Of a DNA stretch of 64,000 bases, positions 35,115-43,546 are shown one piece after another. The DNA comes from JBBQLG01 sp964251665 (GTDB lineage Bacteria; Bacteroidota; Bacteroidia; Cytophagales; Spirosomataceae). Within the stretch, counting starts at the first letter, position 1, and each line of letters starts with the position of its first letter. The stretch is from NCBI GenBank assembly GCA_964251665.1, contig CAXUKO010000020.1, positions 44,375 to 108,374 of the forward strand, in the 5' to 3' direction. The notes beneath the pieces were generated by a model. The model was not told the DNA's origin. It was given only the letters and a program-made list of their open reading frames with translations, and did not search any database. Position numbers and translations under genes: made by a program.

Positions 35115-35540
35115 TTACCCAAGGGTATATGCCCAGCAATTGTCGGAGGATGTTGTCGCTGCTTTGGAGCGGTAAACCAGTTTACCCCCCGGCAGTAGTA
35201 CACCCCCCCCCGGGTATATACGAATGTTGTCAACAACCTGGCCCACCTTTTTACCAATACGCCGGTAAATCTGGCCCTGATAGCGGATTTTTTCATCACC
35301 CTCTTCGAGGATGTCCTGGGCCACGATAATCAGGGTGCTCATGTATTGCTTGAGTCGGACCAGTTCGGTCCGCTCGGCGCTCGTGCCGGGGGCGCCGGCC
35401 TTGAATTGGGCGTAGCGCTGCTGGTGGATAGCGTTGTTGGCGTCAATGCGACAGTCGGCGTTGCAATATTTTTGATCGCTGCGGTTGGCGATGAACTCGT
35501 TTCCGCAGTGGACACAGCGCTTTTTTACTTCTCTTATCAT
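35115..35540 (-). CDS. Small zinc-ribbon-like protein, possibly with altered C-terminus
   Basis: The 141-residue product opens with a treble-clef/zinc-ribbon-like motif, CVHCGNEF, then YCNADCR (two CxxC-type pairs about 13 residues apart) and a helical region (HQQRYAQFKAG, RLKQYMSTLIIVAQDILEEG). No domain is named beyond the zinc motif. Runs of nine C (about 35203-35211) and six C lie in the 3' part, and the encoded C-terminus after DNIRIYPGGG looks non-homologous. A length change in the C-run could have shifted the frame. Such small proteins are common in Bacteroidota plasmids and phages. Confidence 0.55.
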   Translation of the reverse strand: MIREVKKRCVHCGNEFIANRSDQKYCNADCRIDANNAIHQQRYAQFKAGAPGTSAERTELVRLKQYMSTLIIVAQDILEEGDEKIRYQGQIYRRIGKKVGQVVDNIRIYPGGGVLLPGGKLVYRSKAATTSSDNCWAYTLG

Positions 35541-36060
35541 GGTGTCTGACGGGGTTTAAATGGCTTTAAACCCACAATTATACGAGTTATTTAGATAAAA
35601 CATTTTATATAGATTCTAAACGTATCAAATGGTTTACCTATTTACAAACGTGTTATACGTTTCATACGCTTTATAAGGCTTTTCAGGGTTTGCCCGCCAA
35701 CGGAAGACGAACCAAAGGCGTACGGGCTGTTCGTTGACGCCCTCCGCCTGGCTTAACCCGGCCCTTTGCCAAGCGCTCGTTGGCCTTTGGGCCCAATCGG
35801 CAGAGTTGGGTAAACATCCGGGTTTCACTTGACGGAGGAACCTGGCAGCTAACAGCCGGTTACCTCCCTACAGTCAAGTTTTTATGAGGGTTTAACAATG
35901 ACTTACTCAGTTGAGCAGGTCTCTTCCAGCTAGACAGAAAGATATGATGCCCGGCAACAGGGGAAAACACCGCTGGCCGAGTTTAGACCATCCTGCAACC
36001 GCTCTTTGACGGATGTGGGCTGGAAGGGGAAATTCATTTCGGGCTGGTAGGCGACAATAG

Positions 36061-36321
36061 TCTACTCCGATTTTCTTACTTATATACCATTTTTACCCAG
36101 AAATATCGGCAGGTGTTTTAACGGCTGCGCCCGACAAAGATTTGATTTTATCCGAACTTAAGATTTTAGTGGAAGCCGACAACCCTACAAAGTTCTTGTA
36201 CAACCTACGATTCCAACCCAAAGCGGATGATCCAACCGATGAAAAGACGAAATCCATTCCCAACTCATGCTCAGTCAATTACAGACTTTTACAGGAAGGG
36301 TTTGGGGTCGATTTGGGCTAA
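36061..36321 (+). pseudogene. Coding-like open frame without a start codon
   Basis: An 86-codon plus-strand frame follows a TAG and ends in TAA. Its translation has normal protein composition (for example DLILSELKILVEADN, FLYNLRFQPKADD, SVNYRLLQEGFGVDLG), but there is no ATG. Another frame just upstream, ending at 36122, also looks coding-like (EGEIHFGLVGDNSLLRFSYL). The pair may be a frameshifted remnant of one gene. The family is not recognised. Confidence 0.25.
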
Positions 36322-36461
36322 AAATTCACTTTTTTCATTTTATTTTTTTTGTGTACGTCAAAAAAAATGAGGGCCCGTTTTTACCACACACCACGTTAAC
36401 TATAAGTTACCAGCTAACTAGCTGATTAGTAATAATATAAAAAAAATATGTATCAAAAATC

Positions 36462-36600
36462 CTGTGGTAAACCTGTGGTAAACCTGTGGTAACCGTATTC
36501 TTGTGGTTGGCACTTTCAATTTTTACCACAGTTTTACCACAGAAATTCTGGCTTAAAATGTTGACTGACAGTGAGTTAAGTACTTTGTGGTATTGTGGTA
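36462..36600. repeat. TGTGGTAA repeat array with 11-bp phasing
   Basis: CTGTGGTAA occurs at 36462, 36473 and 36484, exactly 11 bp apart. Two opposite-strand copies of TTTTACCACAG follow at 36521-36531 and 36532-36542, again 11 bp apart, and TGTGGTA appears at 36586 and 36594. The regular one-turn spacing suggests a protein-binding array such as a partition site, a second replication origin or an operator. Confidence 0.65.
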
Positions 36601-37088
36601 GCATACAGGCCCCCTTTTCCGTGCCAAAAAATTTTTTTTTATAAAAAATGAATACGGAAAAATCCAATTTACAAAGTGCGAATGATGCTGTTGAAGTAGT
36701 CGCAAAAAAGGAGTTCACGAACCTGTAGCCCTAGTTTTGAACCGTTACCTGCCATTAGGCGAAGCAGCTGGATAAACACTTTCGAAAGTAAAGTTTGCCC
36801 ACGTGCTTTTAGGCTGGAGACAAGGCGTTGTTGGCCGTAGTTCTTCCTGCATGCAGGGTAAGGGGCTTTTTTACCCACCCAGTGGTTAAGGGGTGGGGCC
36901 TGGTTGGTATGCTATTGGCAGAGTGGTTTATGGCCGATCCTGGTCATTGGTGGCCGGTAGCCAGACAGGGACATCTGATTAGGACCGTGGCGCACTGCCA
37001 AGTGGATGCCCCTCTCCCAGCGGTGCGCCACGGGTCAAGGCGCCGAACGTTGCTAAGGGTGAGTGGCTGGGTGGCGGGGCTTGGCGCG

Positions 37089-38468
37089 CTAGCCCTTAGC
37101 CCACCGGGCCAGGTCGTCATTGAAGTCCTTGCCTTTTGCTTTGGTGATGCGGACCCGGTTGCTGAGTTCCGTCAGAGCGAGCAGAGCGGCACTCAGGGCG
37201 CTAAGGGCTGGTTTGGTGGCGGGCACCTGAAGGATGAGGCCCTTCCCATCGAAGCGGTAGTCGATCCGCCTTTCGCTCGGTTGGGGCTCCCCCCCCGGTG
37301 CAGTGAACCGCTGGTCCGTGGCGTGATTGTGGCGGTCCAGTTGCTGGCAGAGTGCCTGCCGCCGGTCCTGGAACGCCGGTTCCGGGGGTAATCGGTAGTG
37401 GTAATGGCCCGGTCTGCCCGCGATGGGCGTGAGGGGAAAGCGCAGGGCAGTCAGTTGCTGAATAAAGAGCAGGTCATAGTAGTGGCCCTTGGCATCATTG
37501 TCAAAAGCCAGCTGCAGGGTCCAGTTTAGGTCTTTGGCGAACTCATCCAGGAAGCGGATGATGGTCTGTACCTGCTGGGGGGTGATCTGTCCGCCGGTGG
37601 CGAAGTACACGGTATCAAAAGCGTCATCGCCGTGGGTGCTTCGGAGCTGCTGATGAGAGAGGGCATCGATGACACTCTCGGTGACCACAAAGCGTTGGGT
37701 GACGGAAGGGGAATTGGAGACAAAGACGCTGCTCATGCGGTCACTGCCGGGGGCATGGAGCTTGATCGTATCATTGCGCAGTTCCAGTCCACTGGCCAGC
37801 GGACTGAGCCCGTTATGGTAGGGAAAGGCGACGTTGGTAAACTGGCGGTAGTGCTGATTGGGGTTGTCCTTAGCCACATTAACAGGGATGGCCTGTCTGG
37901 TGGCGGGATCAAAGTAGGTAATCTGGGTAAGGATCTTACCCCGAAACTCGGGCCGCCCGAGGGTGTCCCGGGTAATGAGACGGCGGGTGAGATAATTGTC
38001 TGGCTGGAGGGGCCGCAGATCGAAGGCGTCGGTGGTAAAGCCCTCGTCCGGGATGGGAGTCGTCTGGTTTAGCGGGGGCGTCAGGGTGTGGCCAGTGGGT
38101 CGCTGGTGGGGATCGATGCGGAGGTAGTCGTAGAGGACACTGGTGACACAGCGAAACTCGCTCTGGTCGGTGCGGTGAAAAAGGGCAAAGACGGTTGTCA
38201 GGCGATGGCGCACAAAGTCGATGAGGGTACCGGCATCGGCAAAGTTTCCTGCTCGCTGGTAGAGCTGAAGAGCCGCCTCTTGCGGATGCTTGATGATGAT
38301 GGTATCCTGAAAGAGGGAATGGGTAAGGACGGGTCTACTTTTGCCCTTGCGTGGTTGGCGCACATAGCCGTAGTATTGGGCCAGTTCGAGGATGGAGACG
38401 GCAGCCCGCAGTTCATGTACAGGAATGAGGTTTGGATAACGGGCCTTTAACTCGTCAAATTTTGACAT
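37089..38468 (-). CDS. Toprim-domain primase-like plasmid protein
   Basis: From ATG 38468 the product is 459 residues. The N-terminal part looks like a zinc-less CHC2 primase domain (VSILELAQYYGY, AGNFADAGTLIDFVRHR). The central part ends in a Toprim fold with the conserved acidic residues E264/D268 in VVTESVIDALS and D323/D325 in QLAFDNDAKG. Similar proteins are encoded on Bacteroidota plasmids and mobilisable elements and are thought to prime DNA synthesis. The lack of the CHC2 cysteines is notable. It lies about 360 bp downstream of the RHH gene on the same strand, within the plasmid backbone. Confidence 0.78.
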   Translation of the reverse strand: MSKFDELKARYPNLIPVHELRAAVSILELAQYYGYVRQPRKGKSRPVLTHSLFQDTIIIKHPQEAALQLYQRAGNFADAGTLIDFVRHRLTTVFALFHRTDQSEFRCVTSVLYDYLRIDPHQRPTGHTLTPPLNQTTPIPDEGFTTDAFDLRPLQPDNYLTRRLITRDTLGRPEFRGKILTQITYFDPATRQAIPVNVAKDNPNQHYRQFTNVAFPYHNGLSPLASGLELRNDTIKLHAPGSDRMSSVFVSNSPSVTQRFVVTESVIDALSHQQLRSTHGDDAFDTVYFATGGQITPQQVQTIIRFLDEFAKDLNWTLQLAFDNDAKGHYYDLLFIQQLTALRFPLTPIAGRPGHYHYRLPPEPAFQDRRQALCQQLDRHNHATDQRFTAPGGEPQPSERRIDYRFDGKGLILQVPATKPALSALSAALLALTELSNRVRITKAKGKDFNDDLARWAKG

Positions 38469-38825
38469 TTGATGAAGTATTTGCGGGTGATAACACAATT
38501 AGAGTTGGCTAGCTTTTGTGTTTAATCTAGAGGTATAGGCTTTACATGTATTCTTAGCGGCTTGTAAACGGAAACGGGTTTAATGGTTTTTTATGAATCG
38601 GAATACCCTAACTACGAGCAATGAGAATTTAGTGGAGCGGCTTGTACCATTCGATTCGGAATTGCTACCCAACAGTCAACCTACTTGCTCCTCATTATTC
38701 AAGACTGCTGGTTATAATAGCAGTTTCGTTTGACTCTGGCTACAGGTAAATTGCCTATTTCAAATTATGCCAGCACTGAAGTGATTGTTCTCTGACACAT
38801 AGTTGGTAGGCAGTTAGATCAGCCC
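38469..38825. other. 357-bp gap between Toprim and RHH genes
   Basis: It should contain the Toprim gene promoter. I see no repeat, hairpin or coding frame worth listing. Confidence 0.4.
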
Positions 38826-39095
38826 CTATTTTATAGTCCGTTCTTCTCCAAGTAAGTATACCCGCAGGGCATCAGTTACAATATCTTGCGCCGATGCATC
38901 TGCCTCCACAGCGAAGGCTTTTAACTTCTTCTTAAGTGTCTTTGGGATTCTTACATTAAGTTGTTCTGTCTCCTCCCCTACTCGAGCGGCTTGTGACTTA
39001 ACTGGAATAACTTGCTGAATAACAGCGGCCACAGGTTCATTCTTTAAACGGTCACCGAATCCTTTCAACTTCTCATTAATACTATCTTTTGCCAT
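38826..39095 (-). CDS. Ribbon-helix-helix protein, probable ParA partner
   Basis: The 89-residue protein has a basic, flexible N-terminal half and a ribbon-helix-helix C-terminal half (LNVRIPKTLKKKLKAFAVEA, then DASAQDIVTDALRVYLLGEE). It starts 53 bp after ParA on the same strand. Plasmid partition cassettes of this kind pair a ParA ATPase with a small RHH protein that binds the centromere, and such proteins also repress the operon. The candidate binding sites are the repeat arrays in the window. Confidence 0.78.
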   Translation of the reverse strand: MAKDSINEKLKGFGDRLKNEPVAAVIQQVIPVKSQAARVGEETEQLNVRIPKTLKKKLKAFAVEADASAQDIVTDALRVYLLGEERTIK

Positions 39096-39147
39096 CTTTT
39101 TAGATTGATAAGTTGCTAATATAATAGATTGTTAGCTTGCTATTTTT

Positions 39148-39759
39148 CTATAAACCTAGCGATTTCAGTATTTCTCCTGCCAGACTAATGATTTCTTCCT
39201 GAGCCTTTTCATCATCGCCGGTAAACACTCCACTTGTTAATGCTGAGCGCGTGTAGCTAACTCTATCAGATATAGTTGTTGTTAATAGTCTAGCCCCGTA
39301 CTCTGTGAGTAGTTTCTGCACTTGGCCATTAAGAGCAGTTCTAGGCTTAACCATGTTGAGCACTACACCATATTTGAGAGATGCAACGGGCATGGCTTTT
39401 ATAATTAAATCAATAGTCGCCCTTACGGCAATAACATCATAGAAGCCGACTTTAGATGGTACTAACACAAAATCCGATATCGCAAATAGGTCTGGAAGCT
39501 GACTTGTCAAATAAGGAGGTGTATCGATCAATAGTATGTCATAGGTCTGCGGGCGATTGGATAGTTCTATGAGTGCTGATTGTGAGAAGGGTAGGAAGCT
39601 GATGTTCTCTAGTTCGGCCGACGTGCTTGATAAGCTTCCCTGTACATCTGCGTCCATAACGCCTACATTCAATGAGTGCGCAAAGCACGCAGCTAAATTT
39701 AAGGTAAGTGTTGTTTTGCCCACTCCTCCTTTTTGATGAGCGACTGTTATTACTTTCAT
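39148..39759 (-). CDS. parA: ParA-type plasmid partition ATPase
   Basis: From ATG 39759 the product is 203 residues, starting MKVITVAHQKGGVGKTTLTL with the deviant Walker A motif KGGVGKTT (10-17). The A' motif VMDADVQGS and the Walker B-like segment DILLIDTPPY follow. It is a short ParA without an N-terminal HTH, as found with RHH partners. It moves or separates plasmid copies using ATP. The frame continues upstream to 39813, but that leader (MLTSYNIINF) has no family similarity. It follows rep by about 250 bp. Confidence 0.92.
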   Translation of the reverse strand: MKVITVAHQKGGVGKTTLTLNLAACFAHSLNVGVMDADVQGSLSSTSAELENISFLPFSQSALIELSNRPQTYDILLIDTPPYLTSQLPDLFAISDFVLVPSKVGFYDVIAVRATIDLIIKAMPVASLKYGVVLNMVKPRTALNGQVQKLLTEYGARLLTTTISDRVSYTRSALTSGVFTGDDEKAQEEIISLAGEILKSLGL

Positions 39760-40005
39760 TGCTTGATAGATTGATAGCAAAGTAAAATTAATAATATTAT
39801 AGCTTGTTAGCAAAATATCATGGTATTAAAACATATTGCTAGCTTGCTAGCAATAATACATGAGGTTTTAAGAGAATTATTAAAAATTGTAGTATTTAGC
39901 CGGATTTGCAACGAGACACTGTACCGAACAGCACAGACGGGATTTAATAGTTTATGAACTCTTTCAATCGGTTTACATTTGAAACTCACTTCAAGTAGAT
40001 ATTGG

Positions 40006-41109
40006 CTATTTGTTCATCATATTGCCAAAAATATCAGCAATGGATTGAGTTGTCCCTTTACGAGAAATGGGCCCAACTGTTAAAAGAGATGACGTTGATG
40101 GTTTTGGTACAGCAGCGTGCTGTCTCTTTGGCGCTTTGAGTTGATCGATGCCTAATGACTTAACCAGATAAGCCGTTTGATTTTTAACTTTAGGACGCAA
40201 TCCATTAGTAAGTTCTGAATTGACTCGAAAGAAAATTTCTAAGAGGTTATGTTCTGAGATGATCATATCCTTCTGCCAACTTTTTAATTTATAACTGGCC
40301 ATGAGTTGCCAAGCAACGGTAACGGCTTCGTTGATAGACATTTGGTTTACTGCCTGTTGATCCTGTTGGACTCCTTCACTAGCAAGTTGCTGAGCTGTTT
40401 TTATAAAAAAGTCAAGCGAGATAATACGCTTACCATCCTTTTTAGGCGTCCAATCTAGAATCAAATTAGCTTTTTCTCGTAGTTCTCTTTGTGCTACCAC
40501 CAGCGCGTTCTTCCTGAAGTCATTGAAAGAATACCTCTCTGGGCAATTTAGTATCTCCATGAGCCTTTCCACCGTGTAGCTAAACTGATATTGTTTTCTA
40601 CTTTGGTACATACTAACAATTTCAAACATCCGCTGCGAGTAAACTGATGATAAAGATAACATGACGTCGATATCATACTTAGTATATCTTTGGCCTAGTT
40701 CAGCAAAATATGGAACAACTGCCGAGAACATCGTTAGTTCAATTACCTTCTTCCCATCAATCACATCGAATCTAACTCGCGGAAAGGGAGTGATGATATC
40801 TAATTGTTGAGTTTTATCATTTCTATAAATCAAGCGTTTAGACTGTAGTGACTCGGCAGCATCGGCTATTTCTTTATAGTGTTTTTTTGTCAACTCAGCA
40901 AATGGAACACTGCAGACTACGCTAGCCCCCATTTTTAATTCATCCTTTAATGACAGGTGGCCAATTTGATTGACCACAAGTGTTACAATCTTTTTTTCAA
41001 GCTCATTAAACTCTTGCTTTGACTCAGTGAATACGTTGGGTTGATAATTTGTAGGGCGTTTTTTGAAGATCGGCGCCAATTGATCCTCGGGAACTGTCAC
41101 AATTTCCAT
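40006..41109 (-). CDS. Rep_3-family (RepB) plasmid replication initiator
   Basis: The 367-residue protein matches Rep_3 initiators: two winged-helix domains, with QEFNELEKKIVTLVVNQIG at the start of the first and YDIDVMLSLSSVYSQRMFEI, then YTVERLMEILNCPERYSFND in the second. These proteins bind iterons to open the origin and also repress their own promoter. An array of nine iteron copies lies about 225-555 bp upstream of the start, in the expected place. A C-terminal extension of about 100 residues beyond the second domain is less conserved. The region is AT-richer than the flanking accessory genes. Confidence 0.93.
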   Translation of the reverse strand: MEIVTVPEDQLAPIFKKRPTNYQPNVFTESKQEFNELEKKIVTLVVNQIGHLSLKDELKMGASVVCSVPFAELTKKHYKEIADAAESLQSKRLIYRNDKTQQLDIITPFPRVRFDVIDGKKVIELTMFSAVVPYFAELGQRYTKYDIDVMLSLSSVYSQRMFEIVSMYQSRKQYQFSYTVERLMEILNCPERYSFNDFRKNALVVAQRELREKANLILDWTPKKDGKRIISLDFFIKTAQQLASEGVQQDQQAVNQMSINEAVTVAWQLMASYKLKSWQKDMIISEHNLLEIFFRVNSELTNGLRPKVKNQTAYLVKSLGIDQLKAPKRQHAAVPKPSTSSLLTVGPISRKGTTQSIADIFGNMMNK

Positions 41110-41843
41110 GAAGTATAAGCTTAGGACTACACATTAAAAGTAAATACTCGCCTAAATCTACAAATAGGAACTCGGTGAAACAAATTCCTATTTGTGGAAT
41201 TTTTGAAATTCTCTTTCTAGTTTTTAGATTTCAATACATTTAAGATTGAACTCAAGTATAACTTACAGATTTATAGGAACTTACGATAAGTAATGTACTC
41301 GAAAACTGGACATATTCCTTTAATTTAGATCCTCTCAAACCTCCTATTTAGCATTAATAGGAGTACACAAAGACCCTTAAACCTCCTTTCAACTTCCCCT
41401 CAAACCTCCTATTTGCTTCTTTAACCTAATACATTTAAGCCACAATTTGCCCAATTGTAGTGATAATCCGCCTGTTTTTAGAGTTTTTGCGCATTCTGGA
41501 GCCAATTGCAAAGCGTATCCCCTTAAACCTCCTATTAAAATTAGTACACCCCTCAAACCTCCTAAATGTACCCCTCAAACCTCCTAATTACACCCCTCAA
41601 ACCTCCTAATTGGTACACTCTTACACCCCTCAAACCTCCTAATTACACCCCTCAAACCTCTTATTTACTCTTATAATATACTAATTATCAATTAGTTATA
41701 GGCCTCTTAAATCAATCAAACAGATCTTGATAATTGGATAAAGGATCAACGCAAAAAATTTGATTATTGGAAAGGGGAAAGAAAGGCGCGCAGCGTACAA
41801 ATACTTCATTTACTTTTGGAGTAAATAATAGCAACTCTACAGT
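41110..41843. other. oriV: Plasmid origin of replication region (oriV)
   Basis: This 734-bp gap lies between the divergent rep gene and the plus-strand gene at 41844. The rep-proximal half is AT-rich and holds the rep promoter. The distal part carries nine direct copies of the CAAACCTCCTA core, and the far end is again AT-rich (about 41665-41705), suited to strand opening. Confidence 0.8.
41334..41663 (+). repeat. Iteron array, nine copies of a CAAACCTCCTA-type core
   Basis: Cores occur at 41336, about 41377 (variant), 41401, about 41524 (variant TTAAACCTCCTA), 41554, 41576, 41598, 41631 and 41653 (variant ending CTTA). The last five cores are spaced 22, 22, 33 and 22 bp, all multiples of 11, so they face the same side of the helix. 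All point the same way. Spacers begin with TACACCCCT. This is the classic layout of an iteron-controlled origin bound by the adjacent Rep_3 protein. Confidence 0.9.
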
Positions 41844-42599
41844 ATGGAAGACCAACCAGTACCTACGCCCAGGAAGAAACCCACCAAGCGCGAGCAATAT
41901 GTGCCTCTCGATGCCCTGCGCCTTATGCTTCAAACTCACGCCATGCCTCTGGCACCTATATCCCATCAGGTAAAAGACCTGCCCATTGATTCCCAGCTGG
42001 AGTACTACTTCGTACCTATGCACCTCAGCCACCATTATAAACACTACTTCAGGCCCGGTAAACCCTTCCGCAACCTCAAGCTTGTCAACTTCGATAAACC
42101 CGCTATCTCCCTGTCCTTCTTCTTCAAGCACAAGTACGCCATCCAGCGCACACCCGACCCCAGCCTGGTCATCCACCACCTTGCCCAGCACCGCGCAGCC
42201 CTGCTCGACCGATCCATCACCAATCAGCTCAGTGCCGCCCAGCAACAGGACCTTCAGCAGACCGATCATATCCTGCGCACCCTGCGTGATGATCCCGAGG
42301 CCTACCAGGTCTGCTTTTCTAACTACTACCACTACTACAAGTACTGGTATTGCAGCTACCGCTACTTCGAGGACGACCAGCAAACCCTGACTGCTAATAG
42401 TAGTGAGCATCTCTTGAAGCATACCCAGCCCGCTGAGGACTTCTCCCATGAGCGGCTTAACATCATCTTCATTGACCCTGACTACATCAGTCGGCCCGTA
42501 CCTAACGATAACAAGCGCATCGACCGGGAGCTGGAAACCTACCCTTTGCGCATTAAAGAAGGACTCACTACCCTGTTCCTGCGCAAAGCCCAGCCTTAA
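41844..42599 (+). CDS. Hypothetical plasmid protein beside the origin
   Basis: The 251-residue protein has no signal peptide or membrane segment. It is rich in Tyr and His (HLSHHYKHYFRPGKPFRNLK, NYYHYYKYWYCSYRYFEDD) and in charged residues. I do not recognise the family. A run of Gln/Asp (AAQQQDLQQTDHIL) may form a helix. It is transcribed away from oriV with the iterons just upstream, so it may be controlled by Rep binding. The minus-strand frame 41712-42449 is a shadow. Confidence 0.6.
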   Translation: MEDQPVPTPRKKPTKREQYVPLDALRLMLQTHAMPLAPISHQVKDLPIDSQLEYYFVPMHLSHHYKHYFRPGKPFRNLKLVNFDKPAISLSFFFKHKYAIQRTPDPSLVIHHLAQHRAALLDRSITNQLSAAQQQDLQQTDHILRTLRDDPEAYQVCFSNYYHYYKYWYCSYRYFEDDQQTLTANSSEHLLKHTQPAEDFSHERLNIIFIDPDYISRPVPNDNKRIDRELETYPLRIKEGLTTLFLRKAQP

Positions 42600-42778
42600 T
42601 CAGGGGCCGGAAACAGGGCTGTATGGAGCTTACGCTGCCAGGTAGGGTAGGGGAGACGGCTAGGTTATCGAACTCGACGGGATCGTCTGGCCCCCTGGCA
42701 ACCAAGTGGGGGTAACTATTCACCTTTAATCACCGTCTATTCAGAAAGTGGCCAATCTGATCACCCATAAATCACGAT

Positions 42779-42815
42779 AAATCAGGACTAAATTAGTATC
42801 AATTAGCCCTGATTT
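42779..42815. terminator. Hairpin downstream of the origin-proximal gene
   Basis: AAATCAGGACTAAATT (42779-42794) pairs with AATTAGCCCTGATTT (42801-42815) around a 6-nt loop, with one mismatch and one bulge. A looser outer pairing (TCACCCATAAATCA with TGATTTGTGGGTGA-type sequence) surrounds it. It could end transcripts of the 41844-42599 gene. Confidence 0.45.
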
Positions 42816-43449
42816 GTGGGTGATTAGCTGTGATTTATTTTTAATTAGCCCTTATTAACGGGTAATTTGTAGGTAATCACCAAAAATCCCCCGATAATCA
42901 GGGGGAGGTACCCACCTCGGTTGGTCTACCAACCCGTAATCAGCTTTTAGTCACCATTATATGGGGCACCTATGGGCTACGAACAGCGAGCGGAGGTGGC
43001 TGAACGGTCTGCTAAGACTGTACCGATAAAATCATTCTTTTTGCGGGTAAAAGGCATGCCCATGCTGATCCGTCTGTCGATTATCCGGTAAAGCCACTGT
43101 ACCAGCTTAAACACTAAATTGAATTTCATATACGGTTGCTCCCGCTCTGTTAAACTACACGCAAGAAGGATATTCCTGCGGTGAAATAATCAAGGACGGT
43201 AAAATGCTACCCCGACATTTATTGCTATTCTTAGGAGGCATCAACAGGCCCCACTAAACAGGCTGAAGCAATGAGCGTGCATTGAGTAACGTAAGTAGGT
43301 ACGCAAAAAGCCCACGTTCTTCGTCTGCCCAACCAGGCAACATACTATTCCAGTAGCCTGGGGTGCTATGAATGTGTATCTTCGATCAGAAAGCCATGAA
43401 TGACACCTGTTCATACCAGCAACTCAGCCTTAGTATAGGCTAATGACAA

Positions 43450-43457
43450 TATATTTG
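43450..43457 (+). promoter_or_regulatory. Bacteroidota-type -7 element (TATATTTG)
   Basis: The string fits the TAnnTTTG consensus. It lies about 90 bp upstream of the histidine kinase start, leaving a leader of about 80 nt. No clear -33 TTTG is seen. Confidence 0.35.
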
Positions 43458-43546
43458 TACCCTAACCGCTGATTTCAATTGTTTATACTGCTGAAAGGCG
43501 AACAAAACGCCTTACTGACCTTAGTTACCCTTTCCCTGCTGTATTA

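Larger units (their letters stand above)
35541..37088. other. 1.55-kb stretch without a clear gene
   Basis: The left part has AAACGTAT (35618-35625) inverted against ATACGTTT (35655-35662), upstream of the zinc-ribbon gene. The middle has a coding-like open frame without a start (36061-36321). The right part is AT-rich and holds the TGTGGTAA array (36380-36600). Small minus-strand ORFs at 36093-36278, 36407-36718 and 36669-36878 look like chance frames and are not called. Confidence 0.5.
42600..43546. other. 947-bp gap with several hairpins
   Basis: Contents include the inverted repeat at 42779-42815, a second hairpin near 42887-42906 (TCCCCC paired with GGGGGA), and the promoter-like TATATTTG at 43450-43457 before the kinase gene. 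The section between about 42910 and 43440 shows no gene or repeat that I can support. Confidence 0.5.

Noticed and set aside
36462..36600. CRISPR array
   Set aside because: Repeats are about 11 bp and directly abutting, with no 30-40-bp unique spacers and no cas genes.
36407..36718. 103-codon minus-strand ORF across the TGTGGTAA array
   Set aside because: Its sequence is largely the translated repeat array and homopolymer runs; no start context or protein pattern.
41334..41663. CRISPR array
   Set aside because: Short direct repeats with 11-bp phasing beside a Rep_3 gene are iterons; spacers are themselves similar.
41712..42449. 245-codon minus-strand frame with hydrophobic stretches
   Set aside because: Mirror of the plus-strand gene at 41844-42599. 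Its Val/Leu/Gly-rich translation reflects the antisense of Tyr/His/Asp codons.
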